A stretch of 64,000 nucleotides of DNA from assembly GCA_963846855.1 (NCBI GenBank), contig CAWJXK010000008.1, forward strand, positions 1,178,001-1,242,000. The letters are read 5' to 3'. Numbering within the stretch: position 1 is the first letter of the stretch; the number at the start of each line of letters is the position of its first letter. Shown in pieces: positions 26,308 to 35,552 of this stretch. The position numbers and the translations under genes were made by a program. Source of the stretch: CAIWHR01 sp963846855. Lineage in GTDB: Bacteria; Pseudomonadota; Gammaproteobacteria; Burkholderiales; Casimicrobiaceae. Under the pieces are notes generated by a model, which did no database searches, was not told the DNA's origin, and was given only the letters and a program-made list of their open reading frames with translations.

Positions 26308-26529
26308 ATGAGGACCCTAATTGCTGCGGTGGTTGGTTTGGTGCCCCTGTTGTCGAGCGGCATTGTTTTGGCGCAGGGCGGAGGAATGATGAATGGTGGC
26401 GGGTGGGATGGCGGCTGGATGGGGGGTTACGGCGGTATGGGCGGATACGGCGGGATACTGGTGCCGCTTCTGCTTGCCATTGTCGTTGCCGGCCTCGTGG
26501 TTTGGGTCGTCAAGCAAAAGGGAAAGTGA
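26308..26529 (+). CDS. Small Gly/Met-rich membrane protein (73 aa)
   Basis: ATG 26308 follows AGGAG. A signal-like helix (residues 3-22) is followed by a Gly/Met/Trp-rich stretch (GGGMMNGGGWDGGWMGGY) and a second membrane helix ending in KQKGK. Met-rich loops can bind copper. The gene lies 40 bases before a Spy/CpxP-like gene with a similar Gly/Met-rich region, suggesting a joint role in metal or envelope stress. Confidence 0.6.
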   Translation: MRTLIAAVVGLVPLLSSGIVLAQGGGMMNGGGWDGGWMGGYGGMGGYGGILVPLLLAIVVAGLVVWVVKQKGK

Positions 26530-26569
26530 ACGAAAGCATCGATGCCTCTTTAACTGCATGGAGTCAGGA

Positions 26570-27130
26570 ATGAAACACATGAGCCTTCGCAAGACGTTGA
26601 GCGCCGCCGTATTGATAGGCGGAACGATTGTGGGAGCAAGCGCGCTGGCGGACCCACCGCAAGATGCCTACGGCCACGGCCACGGCTACGGCATGGGCGG
26701 TTACGGCATGGGCGGCGACGGCATGATGGGCGGTTACGGCATGGGCGGCGACGGCATGATGGGCGGTTACGGCACGGGCCCCGGCATGATGGACGGCCAG
26801 GGCCGCGGCTTTGGCATGGGGTCCGGCATGATGGGTGGCTACGGCGCGCGAGCAGATCTGCATCTTACGGCGGAGCAGCGCGGCAAGATCGCCAAGATCC
26901 AGGACGACGTACGTCGTAAACACTGGGACCTGATGGGCAAGATGCAGGATGAGCAGTCGCAGATTAGGGAGCAGTTCAACGCGGAACCGCGCGATGACGC
27001 GGCGCTCAGCAAGAGCCACCGGAAGATGTTGGAACTTCGGCAGCAGATGTTTGAGTCTTCCCTCGCCGCCCAGAGGCAGATGGATACCGTACTCACCGCG
27101 GAACAGCGCGAAAAGATGAAACATGGTTGA
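26570..27130 (+). CDS. Spy/CpxP-like periplasmic protein with LTXXQ motifs and a Gly/Met/His-rich tract
   Basis: This 186-residue protein starts at ATG 26570 behind GGAGTCAGGA. It has a signal peptide ending ASALA. Residues about 35-85 are a tandem tract built on GYGMGGDGMMGG (33-base DNA repeats at about 26694-26790) with a GHGHGYG lead. The helical C-terminal part holds two LTAEQR motifs of the LTXXQ/Spy family. Relatives are zinc- or copper-responsive chaperones of the periplasm. The Met/His tract suggests copper or zinc binding. Confidence 0.8.
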   Translation: MKHMSLRKTLSAAVLIGGTIVGASALADPPQDAYGHGHGYGMGGYGMGGDGMMGGYGMGGDGMMGGYGTGPGMMDGQGRGFGMGSGMMGGYGARADLHLTAEQRGKIAKIQDDVRRKHWDLMGKMQDEQSQIREQFNAEPRDDAALSKSHRKMLELRQQMFESSLAAQRQMDTVLTAEQREKMKHG

Positions 27131-27273
27131 TATGAAAGGTGGGCAGCATTGACGCGTACAACTGGCGGCCGGGCGATCGCCGCCGCCGATCCCAATACCG
27201 GCCATCGTGGTGTCAATTCAAATGAAATTGCGGCCCACAACGTCTATCTCCGCCTCGCAATAGGAGTCGATTC

Positions 27274-27663
27274 ATGTACGGATTCAGCACGCAGCTAAAG
27301 CTGCCGTTCGATGCCGCAGTTGCGAAAGTCACCGAAGCCCTGAAAACGGAAGGGTTCGGTGTGCTCACGGACATTGATGTCAAGGCGACGCTGAAGGCCA
27401 AGCTCAATATCGAAGGCCGGCCGTATCGCATACTTGGCGCGTGCAACCCGCCGCTCGCACACCGTGCGATCGAGGCCGACCCCGACATCGGTTTGTTGCT
27501 ACCTTGCAATGTGGTCGTGCGCGAAGAAGTGGATGGGGCCATAACCGTCGCGTTCATGGACCCCGAGGCCGTGTTGAAACTGGTCGACAAACCGGGAGTC
27601 CAGGCCATCGGCAGGGAAGTAGGGGCACTTCTGCACCGGGTCTGCGCGAGCCTCGGAGCGTGA
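27274..27663 (+). CDS. DUF302 domain protein
   Basis: This 129-residue protein has the DUF302 pattern throughout: FDAAVAKVTEALKTEGFGVLTDIDV, then YRILGACNPPLAHRAIEADPDIGLLLPCNVVV, then VAFMDPEAVL. DUF302 proteins are small alpha/beta proteins, often near metal- or redox-stress genes; their biochemistry is unknown. It follows the Spy-like gene on the same strand after 143 bases. Confidence 0.9.
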   Translation: MYGFSTQLKLPFDAAVAKVTEALKTEGFGVLTDIDVKATLKAKLNIEGRPYRILGACNPPLAHRAIEADPDIGLLLPCNVVVREEVDGAITVAFMDPEAVLKLVDKPGVQAIGREVGALLHRVCASLGA

Positions 27664-27895
27664 CGCCGGAAACGATGGCGGGCCTCCGGAAGGTCGGTGC
27701 CAAGCGGTACCGTGTGAGCGCGATGACGACCGTTTGATCAGAGCAAGTGCGCCGGTTCGTTGGTGGTAACCGCCCCGGAATCGGACGGCAGCGCATTGGC
27801 GGGTATCATGTGGGCCTTTCCATGGCGCGCGGCGCGCCGTTCGCGGAACCGACGCGGGCGTACCGCGCGGCGCTGCCTGAGCGAGCGATCGTTGC

Positions 27896-28261
27896 GTGTT
27901 CGTACAGCTGATCAAATACGGGACCGCGGGCGCGGTCGGCACCGCGGTGCAGTACGCGATCCTGGTGGGCCTCGTCGAGGGGTTCAGGAGCGACGCCGTC
28001 CTCGCGTCGACGCTGGGGGCGGTCGCCGGCGCGGTGGTCAACTACGTGCTGAATTACCGCTATACGTTCAAGAGCCGCCGGCCGCACACGATCTCGCTCG
28101 CCAAGTACATGGTCGTCTCCGCCGGGGGGATCGCGCTCAACGCGGTGGTGCTGGCCGCTGCAACGTCGTATCTCGGCATGCATTACGTCGGCGCGCAGAT
28201 TCTGGCGACGATCGCCGTGTTCTTCGCGGCTTTCGCCGTCAATCGCGTGTGGACGTTCTGA
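27896..28261 (+). CDS. GtrA family membrane protein
   Basis: This 121-residue protein starts at GTG 27896. It has four membrane helices and the GtrA pattern: FVQLIKYGTAGAVGTAVQY, VVNYVLNYRYTFKS, FAVNRVWTF. GtrA proteins are thought to flip polyprenyl-phosphate-linked sugars across the inner membrane. It heads a cluster with a GT39-type transferase and a GtrB-like GT2, as in O-antigen glucosylation or lipid A decoration systems. Confidence 0.9.
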   Translation: MFVQLIKYGTAGAVGTAVQYAILVGLVEGFRSDAVLASTLGAVAGAVVNYVLNYRYTFKSRRPHTISLAKYMVVSAGGIALNAVVLAAATSYLGMHYVGAQILATIAVFFAAFAVNRVWTF

Positions 28262-28316
28262 TCGTGGCGCATCCCATGGCCACAAACCGAATCGTCATCA
28301 CGCTTCGCCGATCCTG

Positions 28317-29849
28317 ATGCCGTCGCCGTCGGAATCGTCGATTCAGCCTGCAACCGCGTCCGCGCCGGTCATCGTGTCCGATGCGCCGGACGAGCGCCGC
28401 TGGCTGCTGTGGCTGCTGCTCTTCGCGATCGCGGTGCGCATCGCGACGCTCGGCGCGTATCCGCTGATGGACAACACCGAGGCGCGCTACGCCGAGATCG
28501 CGCGCAAGATGGTCGAGACCGGCGACTGGGTGACGCCGCAGTTCCAGTACGGCGTGCCGTTCTGGAGCAAGCCGCCGCTGTCGACATGGCTGACGGCGGC
28601 CACGTATCTCGGATTCGGCGTCAATGAGTTCGCCGCCCGCTTCTCGTCGCTCGTCGCGTGCCTCGCCGTCGTCTGGCTGACGGTCGAGCTTGCCGGACGG
28701 CGCGCCACCGCGGGGCTCGGGCTCAAGACGGCGCTCGTGCTGTTCACGACGCCGCTCTTCTTCATTTCGGCGGGCGCGGTGATGACCGACCCTGCGCTCA
28801 CCGTCGGCACGACGCTGTCGATGGTCGGCTTCTGGCAGGCGATGACGCGCGAGCGCCGCGCCGCGCGCGTGTGGGGGTACCTCTTCTTCGTCGGGCTCGC
28901 GATCGGGCTTCTCGCGAAAGGGCCGGTCGGCATCGTGCTGACGGCCCTCCCGGTGGGCCTCTGGACCCTGTGGAAAGGCGGCCTCGGCAACGTGTGGCGG
29001 CGTTTGCCGTGGATTTCCGGATTCGCGCTCACCGCTGTGCTGGCCGTGCCGTGGTATCTGCTCGCCGAATCGCGCACGCCGGGCTTTCTCGATTACTTCC
29101 TCGTCGGCGAGCACTGGAAGCGCTACACGGTGACCGGATGGAAGGGCGACATGTTCGGCACCGCGCACGCGCGTCCGCGCGGCATGATCTGGCCGCTGTC
29201 GATCCTTGCGACGCTGCCGTGGTGCGTCGTGTGGCTCGGCATGCTCTGGCAGATGCGGCGCAAGGGCATGCTGCCGCGCGCCGGCGCGGACGACGGCTGG
29301 CACGCGTACCTCTGGCTGTGGATGCTGGCCTCGCCGGTGTTCTTCACGTTCGCCGGCAACATTCTCTTCACCTACGTGCTGCCCGCGCTGCCAGCGTTCG
29401 CGCTGCTGGTCGCGCAAGCGTGGAGCGCCGTGGGCGACGAGCGCGGCCGCGGCGCGACGACCAAGGCGTCGGGGCTCGCGATTTCCGTGCTGATGGTGCT
29501 GGGGCTCGTCTTCGTCGTGCCACGCGTCGCGCCCGAGCGTTCGCACAAGGCGCTGGTCGCGCAATACCAGGCGCTGCGTGTGTCCGATTCGGAGCGGCTC
29601 GTCTACGTCAATGAGGCGCCGCAGTCGGCCGAGTTCTATGCGGGTGGCAAGGTGATCACCGTGAGAACCGTGTCGGATCTTGACCGCTACCTCGCCGACG
29701 GGCTGCGCGACTTCTACGCATTGACGCAGGATCAGCAGGATTCGCGGCCCGACCTGCGCGGCCGCCTGAAGCCGGTCGGCCATTTCGGCCGATACAACCT
29801 GCTGCAGGACATGGGGCCGCCGGCAGAGCCGGCGCGGCCGGCGGGGTGA
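28317..29849 (+). CDS. GT39 (ArnT/PMT-type) membrane glycosyltransferase
   Basis: This 510-residue polytopic protein belongs to the ArnT/PMT family. The first periplasmic loop carries the catalytic-type acidic motif MDNTEARYAEIARKM, followed by SKPPLSTWLTA. About 11 membrane helices and a soluble C-terminal part follow. Such enzymes move a sugar from a polyprenyl-phosphate donor to lipid A or another surface acceptor in the periplasm. The donor is probably made by the GT2 and flipped by GtrA from the same cluster. The acceptor is unknown. Confidence 0.88.
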   Translation: MPSPSESSIQPATASAPVIVSDAPDERRWLLWLLLFAIAVRIATLGAYPLMDNTEARYAEIARKMVETGDWVTPQFQYGVPFWSKPPLSTWLTAATYLGFGVNEFAARFSSLVACLAVVWLTVELAGRRATAGLGLKTALVLFTTPLFFISAGAVMTDPALTVGTTLSMVGFWQAMTRERRAARVWGYLFFVGLAIGLLAKGPVGIVLTALPVGLWTLWKGGLGNVWRRLPWISGFALTAVLAVPWYLLAESRTPGFLDYFLVGEHWKRYTVTGWKGDMFGTAHARPRGMIWPLSILATLPWCVVWLGMLWQMRRKGMLPRAGADDGWHAYLWLWMLASPVFFTFAGNILFTYVLPALPAFALLVAQAWSAVGDERGRGATTKASGLAISVLMVLGLVFVVPRVAPERSHKALVAQYQALRVSDSERLVYVNEAPQSAEFYAGGKVITVRTVSDLDRYLADGLRDFYALTQDQQDSRPDLRGRLKPVGHFGRYNLLQDMGPPAEPARPAG

Positions 29850-29852
29850 GCC

Positions 29853-30121
29853 AGGGCCTGTTAACGTTATGTCTGTGGATGCGAACAGGTGCCCTGGGGC
29901 GCCAATCAAGGCGCTTGACGAAGCGCAGACCTGGCGTCTGCGCGAGGAGAGTAACGCAGAGTGGCGCCCCAGGGCGCCTGTTCCCTTCGGGTTGCGGCCA
30001 AAGCGGCCGCGCGCTTTGTTGCAAAGCCTCGCCGGGCAGCCGGCCCGGCTTCGTTTCGCGCCGCGCGCACGGCCGCTTTGGCTATGCAACGCATCTCGCA
30101 GACATAGCGTTAACAGGCCCT
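29853..30121. mobile_element. 269-bp nested inverted-repeat element (MITE-like)
   Basis: The ends are near-perfect 23-base inverted repeats built on GGGCCTGTTAACG...TATGTCTG (left 29853-29875, right 30099-30121), with one mismatch. A second inverted pair lies inside: GAACAGGTGCCCTGGGGCGC (from 29884) with its complement ending near 29992. There is no transposase. It fills the whole space between the GT39 stop and asnB, ending three bases before the asnB start. No target-site duplication is obvious. Confidence 0.75.
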
Positions 30122-30124
30122 AAC

Positions 30125-32020
30125 GTGTGCGGCATCGTCGGGCAGGTGGGCGGCGGCGACGCGCCCGAGGCCGTCGAATCGGTGCTGCGCCGGCAGCTCG
30201 CGCTGCTGCACCATCGCGGCCCGGATGACACCGGGGTCGAGGTCGATCCGCATTACGCCTTCGGTCACGCGCGGCTCGCGATCATCGATCCCGAGCTCGG
30301 CCACCAGCCGTTCTCTTCTGCCGACGGCGAGCTCGTCCTCACGTACAACGGCGAGATCTTCAACTACCTCGAGCTGCGCGAGGAGTTGATACGCGCCGGT
30401 CACGCGTTTCGCACGACGTCCGATACCGAAGTGCTCGTCATCGGTTATCGACATTGGGGCAGGGAGGTCCTGCAGAAGCTCGACGGCCAGTTCGCGTTCG
30501 CGCTCTACGACCGTCGCCGCCGGACGCTGTTCTGCGCGCGCGACCCGTACGGACAGAAGCCGTTCTTCTACCATCTCGAGCGCGGGCGCCTCGCGTTCTC
30601 GTCGGAATGCCGCACCTTTGCGCTGCTGCCCGGATTTCGCAGCGAAATCGATCCCGCGTCGGTCGCGGATTTCCTGGCCCTCGAGTCGCTGCCGTTCGAC
30701 CGCTCGATCTATCGAGACGTCCGCAAGCTGCCGCCCGGACACTGGCTGTCCTTTGCCGAGGGCAAGCTCGAGGTCGCGCCGTATTTCGAGTCGGTGCCGC
30801 GGGCGACGTCCGGCCACGCCTCCGGTGCTGCGCTCGACGCGGAAATCCACGAGCTCCTGCGCCAGTCGGTCAAGCGGACGTTTCGCGCCGACGTCCCGGT
30901 GGGATTGCTGCTCTCCGGGGGCCTCGACTCGTCGATGGTGCTCGCGATCCTGCGCGAGGTGCATCCGACGGTGCCGCTTCGGACCTTCACGATCCGCAAC
31001 GTCGACCGCTCGTACGACGAGAGCGCAGCGGCCGCGCTGCTCGCGAATCGCTTCGGCACCCGGCACACCGTCGTCACCGCGGAGCCGACCGAGCTGGCGG
31101 TGGTCGCGTCGAAGCTTCCCGCGCTGCTCGACGAGCCGCAGGCCGATCCGGGCATCCTGCCGAAGTACATGATCTGCGGCGAGATCGCGCGCACGACCAA
31201 GGTCGCGCTGACCGGCGACGGCGGCGACGAGTTCTTCTACGGCTACGCGATCTTCCGGGCGCAGCGGCTCGCGCGCTTCGCGAGCCTGCTGCCCGACGCG
31301 CTGCACCGGCACGTGGTCCGGCCGCTGGCGCAGAGCCTGCCCGCGAGCAACCGCTACATGAGCTTCGATCTGAAGCTGAAGGCGTTCACGAAGGGGTTCC
31401 CCGCGCTCGACCACCTGCGCAATTTCTACTGGACCTGCGCGTTCTCGGACCGCGAGCTCGCCTCGCTGCTGTGCGAGGAGCGGCGCCATTTCGACGATCT
31501 GCAGCGCCAGCTCGGGCGAATGCAATCGCGCTGGGAGGCGGCCTCCGGCACGCTCGGCCGCCTCGCCTATCTCTACCAGCAGCAGTACCTGCCCGATTAC
31601 GTGCTGCCCAACTCCGACCGGTCGTCGATGCTGCATTCGGTCGAGCTGCGCACGCCGTTTCTTTCGGTCGATCTCGTGCGAAAGCTCAATTCGCTGCCGG
31701 ATTCGGTCAAAATGCGGGGTGGGGAGACCAAGTCGATCCTGCGCCGGATCGCGCTCAAGGTGCTGCCGCCGGAAATAGCGAGCGCGAGGAAGGTTGGCTT
31801 CACGGCGCCCGTCGCGTCGCTGATCAGGAACGAGCTGAAGGAGGAGATCCTGGAATTCCTGGGCGGGCCGTATCTTCGCGCACAGGGCATCTTCCGCGAG
31901 GAGTACGTCGCGCGGCTTCTGCACGAGCACTTCACGAACCGGCACAATCACTACAAGCAGATCTGGGCGCTGTTCATGCTGCAGAAATGGCTCCACGGAC
32001 AGAAGGCGCAAATGCCATGA
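30125..32020 (+). CDS. asnB: Glutamine-hydrolysing asparagine synthase family amidotransferase
   Basis: The 631-residue protein starts at GTG 30125, so that Cys2 of CGIVGQVGG is the N-terminal nucleophile of the glutaminase domain. The synthetase half has the PP-loop LLSGGLDSSMVLA (near residue 262). It may make asparagine, but its place among surface-glycan genes suggests amidation of a uronic acid or similar sugar, as in other AsnB-like proteins of polysaccharide clusters. The 3' end overlaps the GT2 start by four bases (ATGA). Its upstream region is the inverted-repeat element, so its ribosome site lies inside that element. Confidence 0.9.
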   Translation: MCGIVGQVGGGDAPEAVESVLRRQLALLHHRGPDDTGVEVDPHYAFGHARLAIIDPELGHQPFSSADGELVLTYNGEIFNYLELREELIRAGHAFRTTSDTEVLVIGYRHWGREVLQKLDGQFAFALYDRRRRTLFCARDPYGQKPFFYHLERGRLAFSSECRTFALLPGFRSEIDPASVADFLALESLPFDRSIYRDVRKLPPGHWLSFAEGKLEVAPYFESVPRATSGHASGAALDAEIHELLRQSVKRTFRADVPVGLLLSGGLDSSMVLAILREVHPTVPLRTFTIRNVDRSYDESAAAALLANRFGTRHTVVTAEPTELAVVASKLPALLDEPQADPGILPKYMICGEIARTTKVALTGDGGDEFFYGYAIFRAQRLARFASLLPDALHRHVVRPLAQSLPASNRYMSFDLKLKAFTKGFPALDHLRNFYWTCAFSDRELASLLCEERRHFDDLQRQLGRMQSRWEAASGTLGRLAYLYQQQYLPDYVLPNSDRSSMLHSVELRTPFLSVDLVRKLNSLPDSVKMRGGETKSILRRIALKVLPPEIASARKVGFTAPVASLIRNELKEEILEFLGGPYLRAQGIFREEYVARLLHEHFTNRHNHYKQIWALFMLQKWLHGQKAQMP

Positions 32021-33051
32021 GGACCGCATCGTCGCTGTCGATCGTGATCCCGGCCTACAACGAGGTCGAGAGCCTGCCGATCCTCGTCGACGCGATCGTC
32101 GGCGTGCTCGCGGGCATCGACTGCCCGTGGTGGGAGATCGTCCTCGTCGACGACGGCTCGACCGACGGCACGACCGCGCTGATGGCGCGGCTCGCGTCGG
32201 AGAAGCGGGGCGTCAAGGCGGTGCTGCTGCGGACCAACTTCGGCAAGTCGGCGGCGATGATGGCCGGCTTCAACGAGGCGAAGGGCGACATCGTGTTCAC
32301 GATGGACGCCGACCTGCAGGACGATCCGGAGGAGATTCCCGCGTTCATCGAGAAGATCGAGAGCGGCTACGACCTCGTCTCCGGCTGGAAGAAGAAGCGC
32401 AACGATCCGCTGGAAAAGCGCCTGCCGTCGAAGCTGTTCAACTGGGTCGTGCGCAAGGTGTCGGGCGTGGACCTGCACGACAACAACTGCGGCTTCAAGG
32501 CCTACCGCCGCTGGTGCATCAAGGCGCTGTCGCTGCGCGGCAACCAGCACCGGTTCGTCGCGGCGATCCTGTCGTGGCGGGGTGCTTCGATCGGCGAGAT
32601 CCCAGTGCGGCATCACGAGCGCAGGTTCGGCGCCAGCAAGTACGGGATCGCCCGCTACTTCCACGGTGCGTCCGATCTGGCGACGCTGATCCTGCTCACC
32701 AAGTTCTCGCAGAATCCGCTGTATTTCTTCGGCCTCATCGGCCTGCCGTTCATCCTGCTCGGCACCGCGATCGGCGGCTATCTGCTCGTCAACCACATCC
32801 TCTACCTGGCGACAGCGACGATGGGCTTTGCGCTCACCATCCGCCCGTTGCTGATCATTGCGGTGTTCGTGTTCCTGATGGGCCTCCTCTTCTTCCTCAT
32901 CGGCCTGCTCGCGGAGCTCGTGCTGCGCTCGGCGACGCTGGAGAAGGGCTACATGGTGAGGGAGGTCGTCGAGAGCAAATCCAGGTTCGATCCGCTTGCA
33001 GAGCAACAGCACGCGGTGATGGCGGAGCCACGTCCGACGACGATGCCCTGA
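32017..33051 (+). CDS. GT2 polyprenyl-phosphate sugar transferase (GtrB/ArnC/DPM1-like)
   Basis: This 344-residue protein has a GT-A domain with SIVIPAYNEVES, VLVDDGSTDGT and TMDADLQDDPEE (the DxD-type site), then two C-terminal membrane helices. This is the GtrB/ArnC layout: transfer of a sugar to undecaprenyl phosphate on the cytoplasmic face. The ATG overlaps the asnB stop. Together with GtrA and the GT39 enzyme it makes a complete three-step decoration path. Confidence 0.92.
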   Translation: MRTASSLSIVIPAYNEVESLPILVDAIVGVLAGIDCPWWEIVLVDDGSTDGTTALMARLASEKRGVKAVLLRTNFGKSAAMMAGFNEAKGDIVFTMDADLQDDPEEIPAFIEKIESGYDLVSGWKKKRNDPLEKRLPSKLFNWVVRKVSGVDLHDNNCGFKAYRRWCIKALSLRGNQHRFVAAILSWRGASIGEIPVRHHERRFGASKYGIARYFHGASDLATLILLTKFSQNPLYFFGLIGLPFILLGTAIGGYLLVNHILYLATATMGFALTIRPLLIIAVFVFLMGLLFFLIGLLAELVLRSATLEKGYMVREVVESKSRFDPLAEQQHAVMAEPRPTTMP

Positions 33052-33280
33052 CGCGTCGCTTGACCTCCCTTCACGCGGCTGCGGTTTCGCGGAGTGGCCA
33101 AATCCGTGGTTGGACGCGAGTCGTTATCTATTTCCGGGATGGCTGCTTTCGACCCATAGCGCCTGTTCGCCAGGTGGCGTCGAATGCGTGCTTCGTGCTC
33201 TAAGGCGGCCCCCAGCGCGCCTCATGGCCGAATGCGATTCCGGCACAATATCGGTCCGCACGTCGTCCCAGGAGCCGGCC

Positions 33281-34504
33281 ATGCCCATTGAGTCCGCCCA
33301 CAGGCCGCTCCCCAGACTGCGCCAGATGGTCGCCGATTCCGGCGAGCTCTACCTCGCTAACGCGGTGATCGCCTTCATCTTCGCCGCCTCGGGGCCGGTC
33401 GCGATCATCCTCGCCGTCGGCACGCGTGGTGGGCTGGGCGAGTCCGAGCTGTCGTCGTGGATCTTCGGCGCGTTTTTCGTCAACGGGCTGATCACCCTGC
33501 TGTTTTGCACGCTGTACCGGCAGCCGCTCGTCTTCTTCTGGACGATCCCGGGGACGGTGCTGGTTGGTCCAGCACTCGGCCACCTGAGCTGGGCCGAGGT
33601 CATCGGCGCCTTCCACGCTACCGGCCTGCTCATGCTGGTGCTGGGGCTTTCGGGCTGGGTACGGCGCGCATCGCGGGCCGTGCCGATGCCGATCGTGATG
33701 GGGATGGTGGCGGGCGTGTTCCTGCGCTTCGGCCTGGGCCTGGTGTACGCGGTGCGCGACGACTTCTGGATCGCCGCGCCGATGATCGTGGCCTTCCTTG
33801 CGCTCGGCGCCTCGGCCGAATGGTCGCGCCGGCTGCCGCCGCTGATCGGCGCGCTCTTCGTCGGCGCGGCGGCGATCGCCCTCCTCGGCAAGTTCCACCC
33901 GCACGGCTGGGCGCTGCACGCGCTCGCCCATCCCAACCTGTACGCGCCCGTGTTCTCGTGGCGCGCGATGGCGGAGCTCGTCATCCCGCTCGCGATCACC
34001 GTGCTCGTGGTGCAAAACGGCCAAGGGATCGCGGTGCTCAACGCCGCCGGGCACGAGCCGCCGATCAACGCGATCACGGTGGCCTGCGGCGCGGGCTCGA
34101 TGCTTGCCGCGCTGTTCGGCACGGTCTCAACCTGCCTCACCGGCCCCGTCAACGCAATCATCTCGGGTTCGGGCGAGCGGCACCGGCAGTACACCGCGGG
34201 CCTCGCCGTGGGAGTGTTCGCGCTGGCGTTCGGGCTGTTCGCGCCCGTGTTCACCTGGCTGATGCTCGCCACTCCGCCCGGGTTCATTGGCGCGCTCGCC
34301 GGCCTCGCCATGTTGCGCGTGCTCCAGACGGCGTTCAATGTGTCTTTCCGCGAGCGCTTCACGCTCGGTGCACTCGTCACGTTCCTCATCACGGTGGCCG
34401 ACGTGCCGATCTTCAACGTCGGGGCGCCGTTCTGGGGATTGGTAATCGGCTACGCCGTGTCGCACCTGCTCGAGCGCAAAGACTTCGGCGCGCCCGGCGC
34501 CTGA
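33281..34504 (+). CDS. benE: BenE family benzoate/H+ symporter-like transporter
   Basis: This 407-residue protein starts at ATG 33281 behind AGGAG. It has about 12 membrane helices. Family landmarks include LANAVIAFIFAASGPVAIIL, SWIFGAFFVNG, PGTVLVGPAL, VLVVQNGQGIAVLNAAGH and GNI-type NAIISGSG. BenE relatives import aromatic acids, and some may act on purine-like compounds. No ben or cat genes are near, so the substrate is open. The 228 bases upstream carry no gene. Confidence 0.88.
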   Translation: MPIESAHRPLPRLRQMVADSGELYLANAVIAFIFAASGPVAIILAVGTRGGLGESELSSWIFGAFFVNGLITLLFCTLYRQPLVFFWTIPGTVLVGPALGHLSWAEVIGAFHATGLLMLVLGLSGWVRRASRAVPMPIVMGMVAGVFLRFGLGLVYAVRDDFWIAAPMIVAFLALGASAEWSRRLPPLIGALFVGAAAIALLGKFHPHGWALHALAHPNLYAPVFSWRAMAELVIPLAITVLVVQNGQGIAVLNAAGHEPPINAITVACGAGSMLAALFGTVSTCLTGPVNAIISGSGERHRQYTAGLAVGVFALAFGLFAPVFTWLMLATPPGFIGALAGLAMLRVLQTAFNVSFRERFTLGALVTFLITVADVPIFNVGAPFWGLVIGYAVSHLLERKDFGAPGA

Positions 34505-34606
34505 GGCGGGACCCGTCCAGCGCCCGCGCCGTCTAGGACCGCCGTGCGGGATGATCGGGCGTGGCGTTGACGGTCAATCAAGCGCGCGCTTCCACGCTGC
34601 CGCGTC

Positions 34607-35233
34607 TCATGGCTTGGGAATGCGGATCCGACTGATCATCAGCGAGCCTGAAAGCGCAAAGAGGAGGACGAGCGGATGAAGCGTGAAGCCTCCCAGCTTG
34701 ACCGCGCCGAACCACAGGTGCTCGCCGACCGCGCCTGACCACGCTGCGAACGTCAGCAGGCAGACGAGCAGGAACGACGTCGGTATCGGCGTTCCTTCGA
34801 AATACTTCACCTTGCCCGTTTCGTCGGACAACGCGTCGGACGTGACGTTGTACCGGGCGAGGCGCGAGACGCCGCACGCGACGAAATACGCGAGGACGAT
34901 GCGGTCGTACAGGCCTTGCATCCCGCAGCCATACGCAATGATCGCCGGGGCCACGCCGAAGGAGATGACGTCAGCGAGCGAGTCGAGCTCCCGCCCCATC
35001 GTCGATGACTGCTGCCGCCAGCGGGCGATGCGGCCATCCAAAACGTCGAAGATCAATGCCGCGAAGACGAGGCCGCACGCGAAGTAGACGTGCCTCGCGT
35101 CGTTCGTCTCGAGGAAGGTCATCGTAGAGAACAGCGCTCCGGTGCCACAGATCGCGTTCGCCAGCGTGAACCAGTCCGCCAGATGGAACTCGCGGATCAT
35201 CGAGAAGGGTCTGTGCGGCTTTGTCGCAGTCAT
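34607..35233 (-). CDS. pssA: CDP-diacylglycerol-serine O-phosphatidyltransferase
   Basis: This 208-residue membrane protein carries the CDP-alcohol phosphotransferase signature D-G-x2-A-R-x8-G-x3-D-x3-D, seen as LDGRIARWRQQ then GRELDSLAD. The remaining helices and the length fit the PssA/PssS-type phosphatidylserine synthase that makes phosphatidylserine from CDP-DAG and serine. A different head-group acceptor (for example inositol or glycerol) is less likely. ATG 35233 has an AGGTCAGG upstream. It converges with benE. Confidence 0.85.
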   Translation of the reverse strand: MTATKPHRPFSMIREFHLADWFTLANAICGTGALFSTMTFLETNDARHVYFACGLVFAALIFDVLDGRIARWRQQSSTMGRELDSLADVISFGVAPAIIAYGCGMQGLYDRIVLAYFVACGVSRLARYNVTSDALSDETGKVKYFEGTPIPTSFLLVCLLTFAAWSGAVGEHLWFGAVKLGGFTLHPLVLLFALSGSLMISRIRIPKP

Positions 35234-35279
35234 CGGAACCTGACCTCGCTGGACAAGCGCTTTCGCCGCCGAAGTAACC

Positions 35280-35534
35280 TCATTGCTTCTCGACGACCAC
35301 GCGCCCCTCGGCGTTGAGAAAGATGTGATAGCGGTTTCCATCCTTGCACGTTGCGAGGTGATCGTTTTCCGCTCGCGTTGAGACGCTGACCACTTCGCCA
35401 CACGGCAATCCGTGCAACGTGATCACGGTGAACAAATCCTTCTTGATCGATTCGTCATCGGCCGCGAGCGAAGCTGCCGCGAAACAGATCACGACCAGGA
35501 TCACGATTGGCACAGCCGTCAAGGTGACTTTCAT
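35280..35534 (-). CDS. Small secreted protein (84 aa)
   Basis: A signal peptide (residues 1-24, ending ASLAA) precedes a 60-residue domain with two cysteines (LPCGEV, ATCKDG) that could form a disulfide, and a C-terminal beta run (YHIFLNAEGRVVVE). No family is recognised. It is the last gene before pssA in a same-strand run with the lipoprotein, the GIY-YIG-like protein and the protease. Confidence 0.7.
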   Translation of the reverse strand: MKVTLTAVPIVILVVICFAAASLAADDESIKKDLFTVITLHGLPCGEVVSVSTRAENDHLATCKDGNRYHIFLNAEGRVVVEKQ

Positions 35535-35552
35535 GGCTTCTCCCGCCTCACA

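Noticed and set aside
33052..33280. Possible short gene before benE
   Set aside because: The open frame has no ribosome site. The stretch resembles a common intergenic sequence type (CTTTCGACCCATAGCG) and not a protein.
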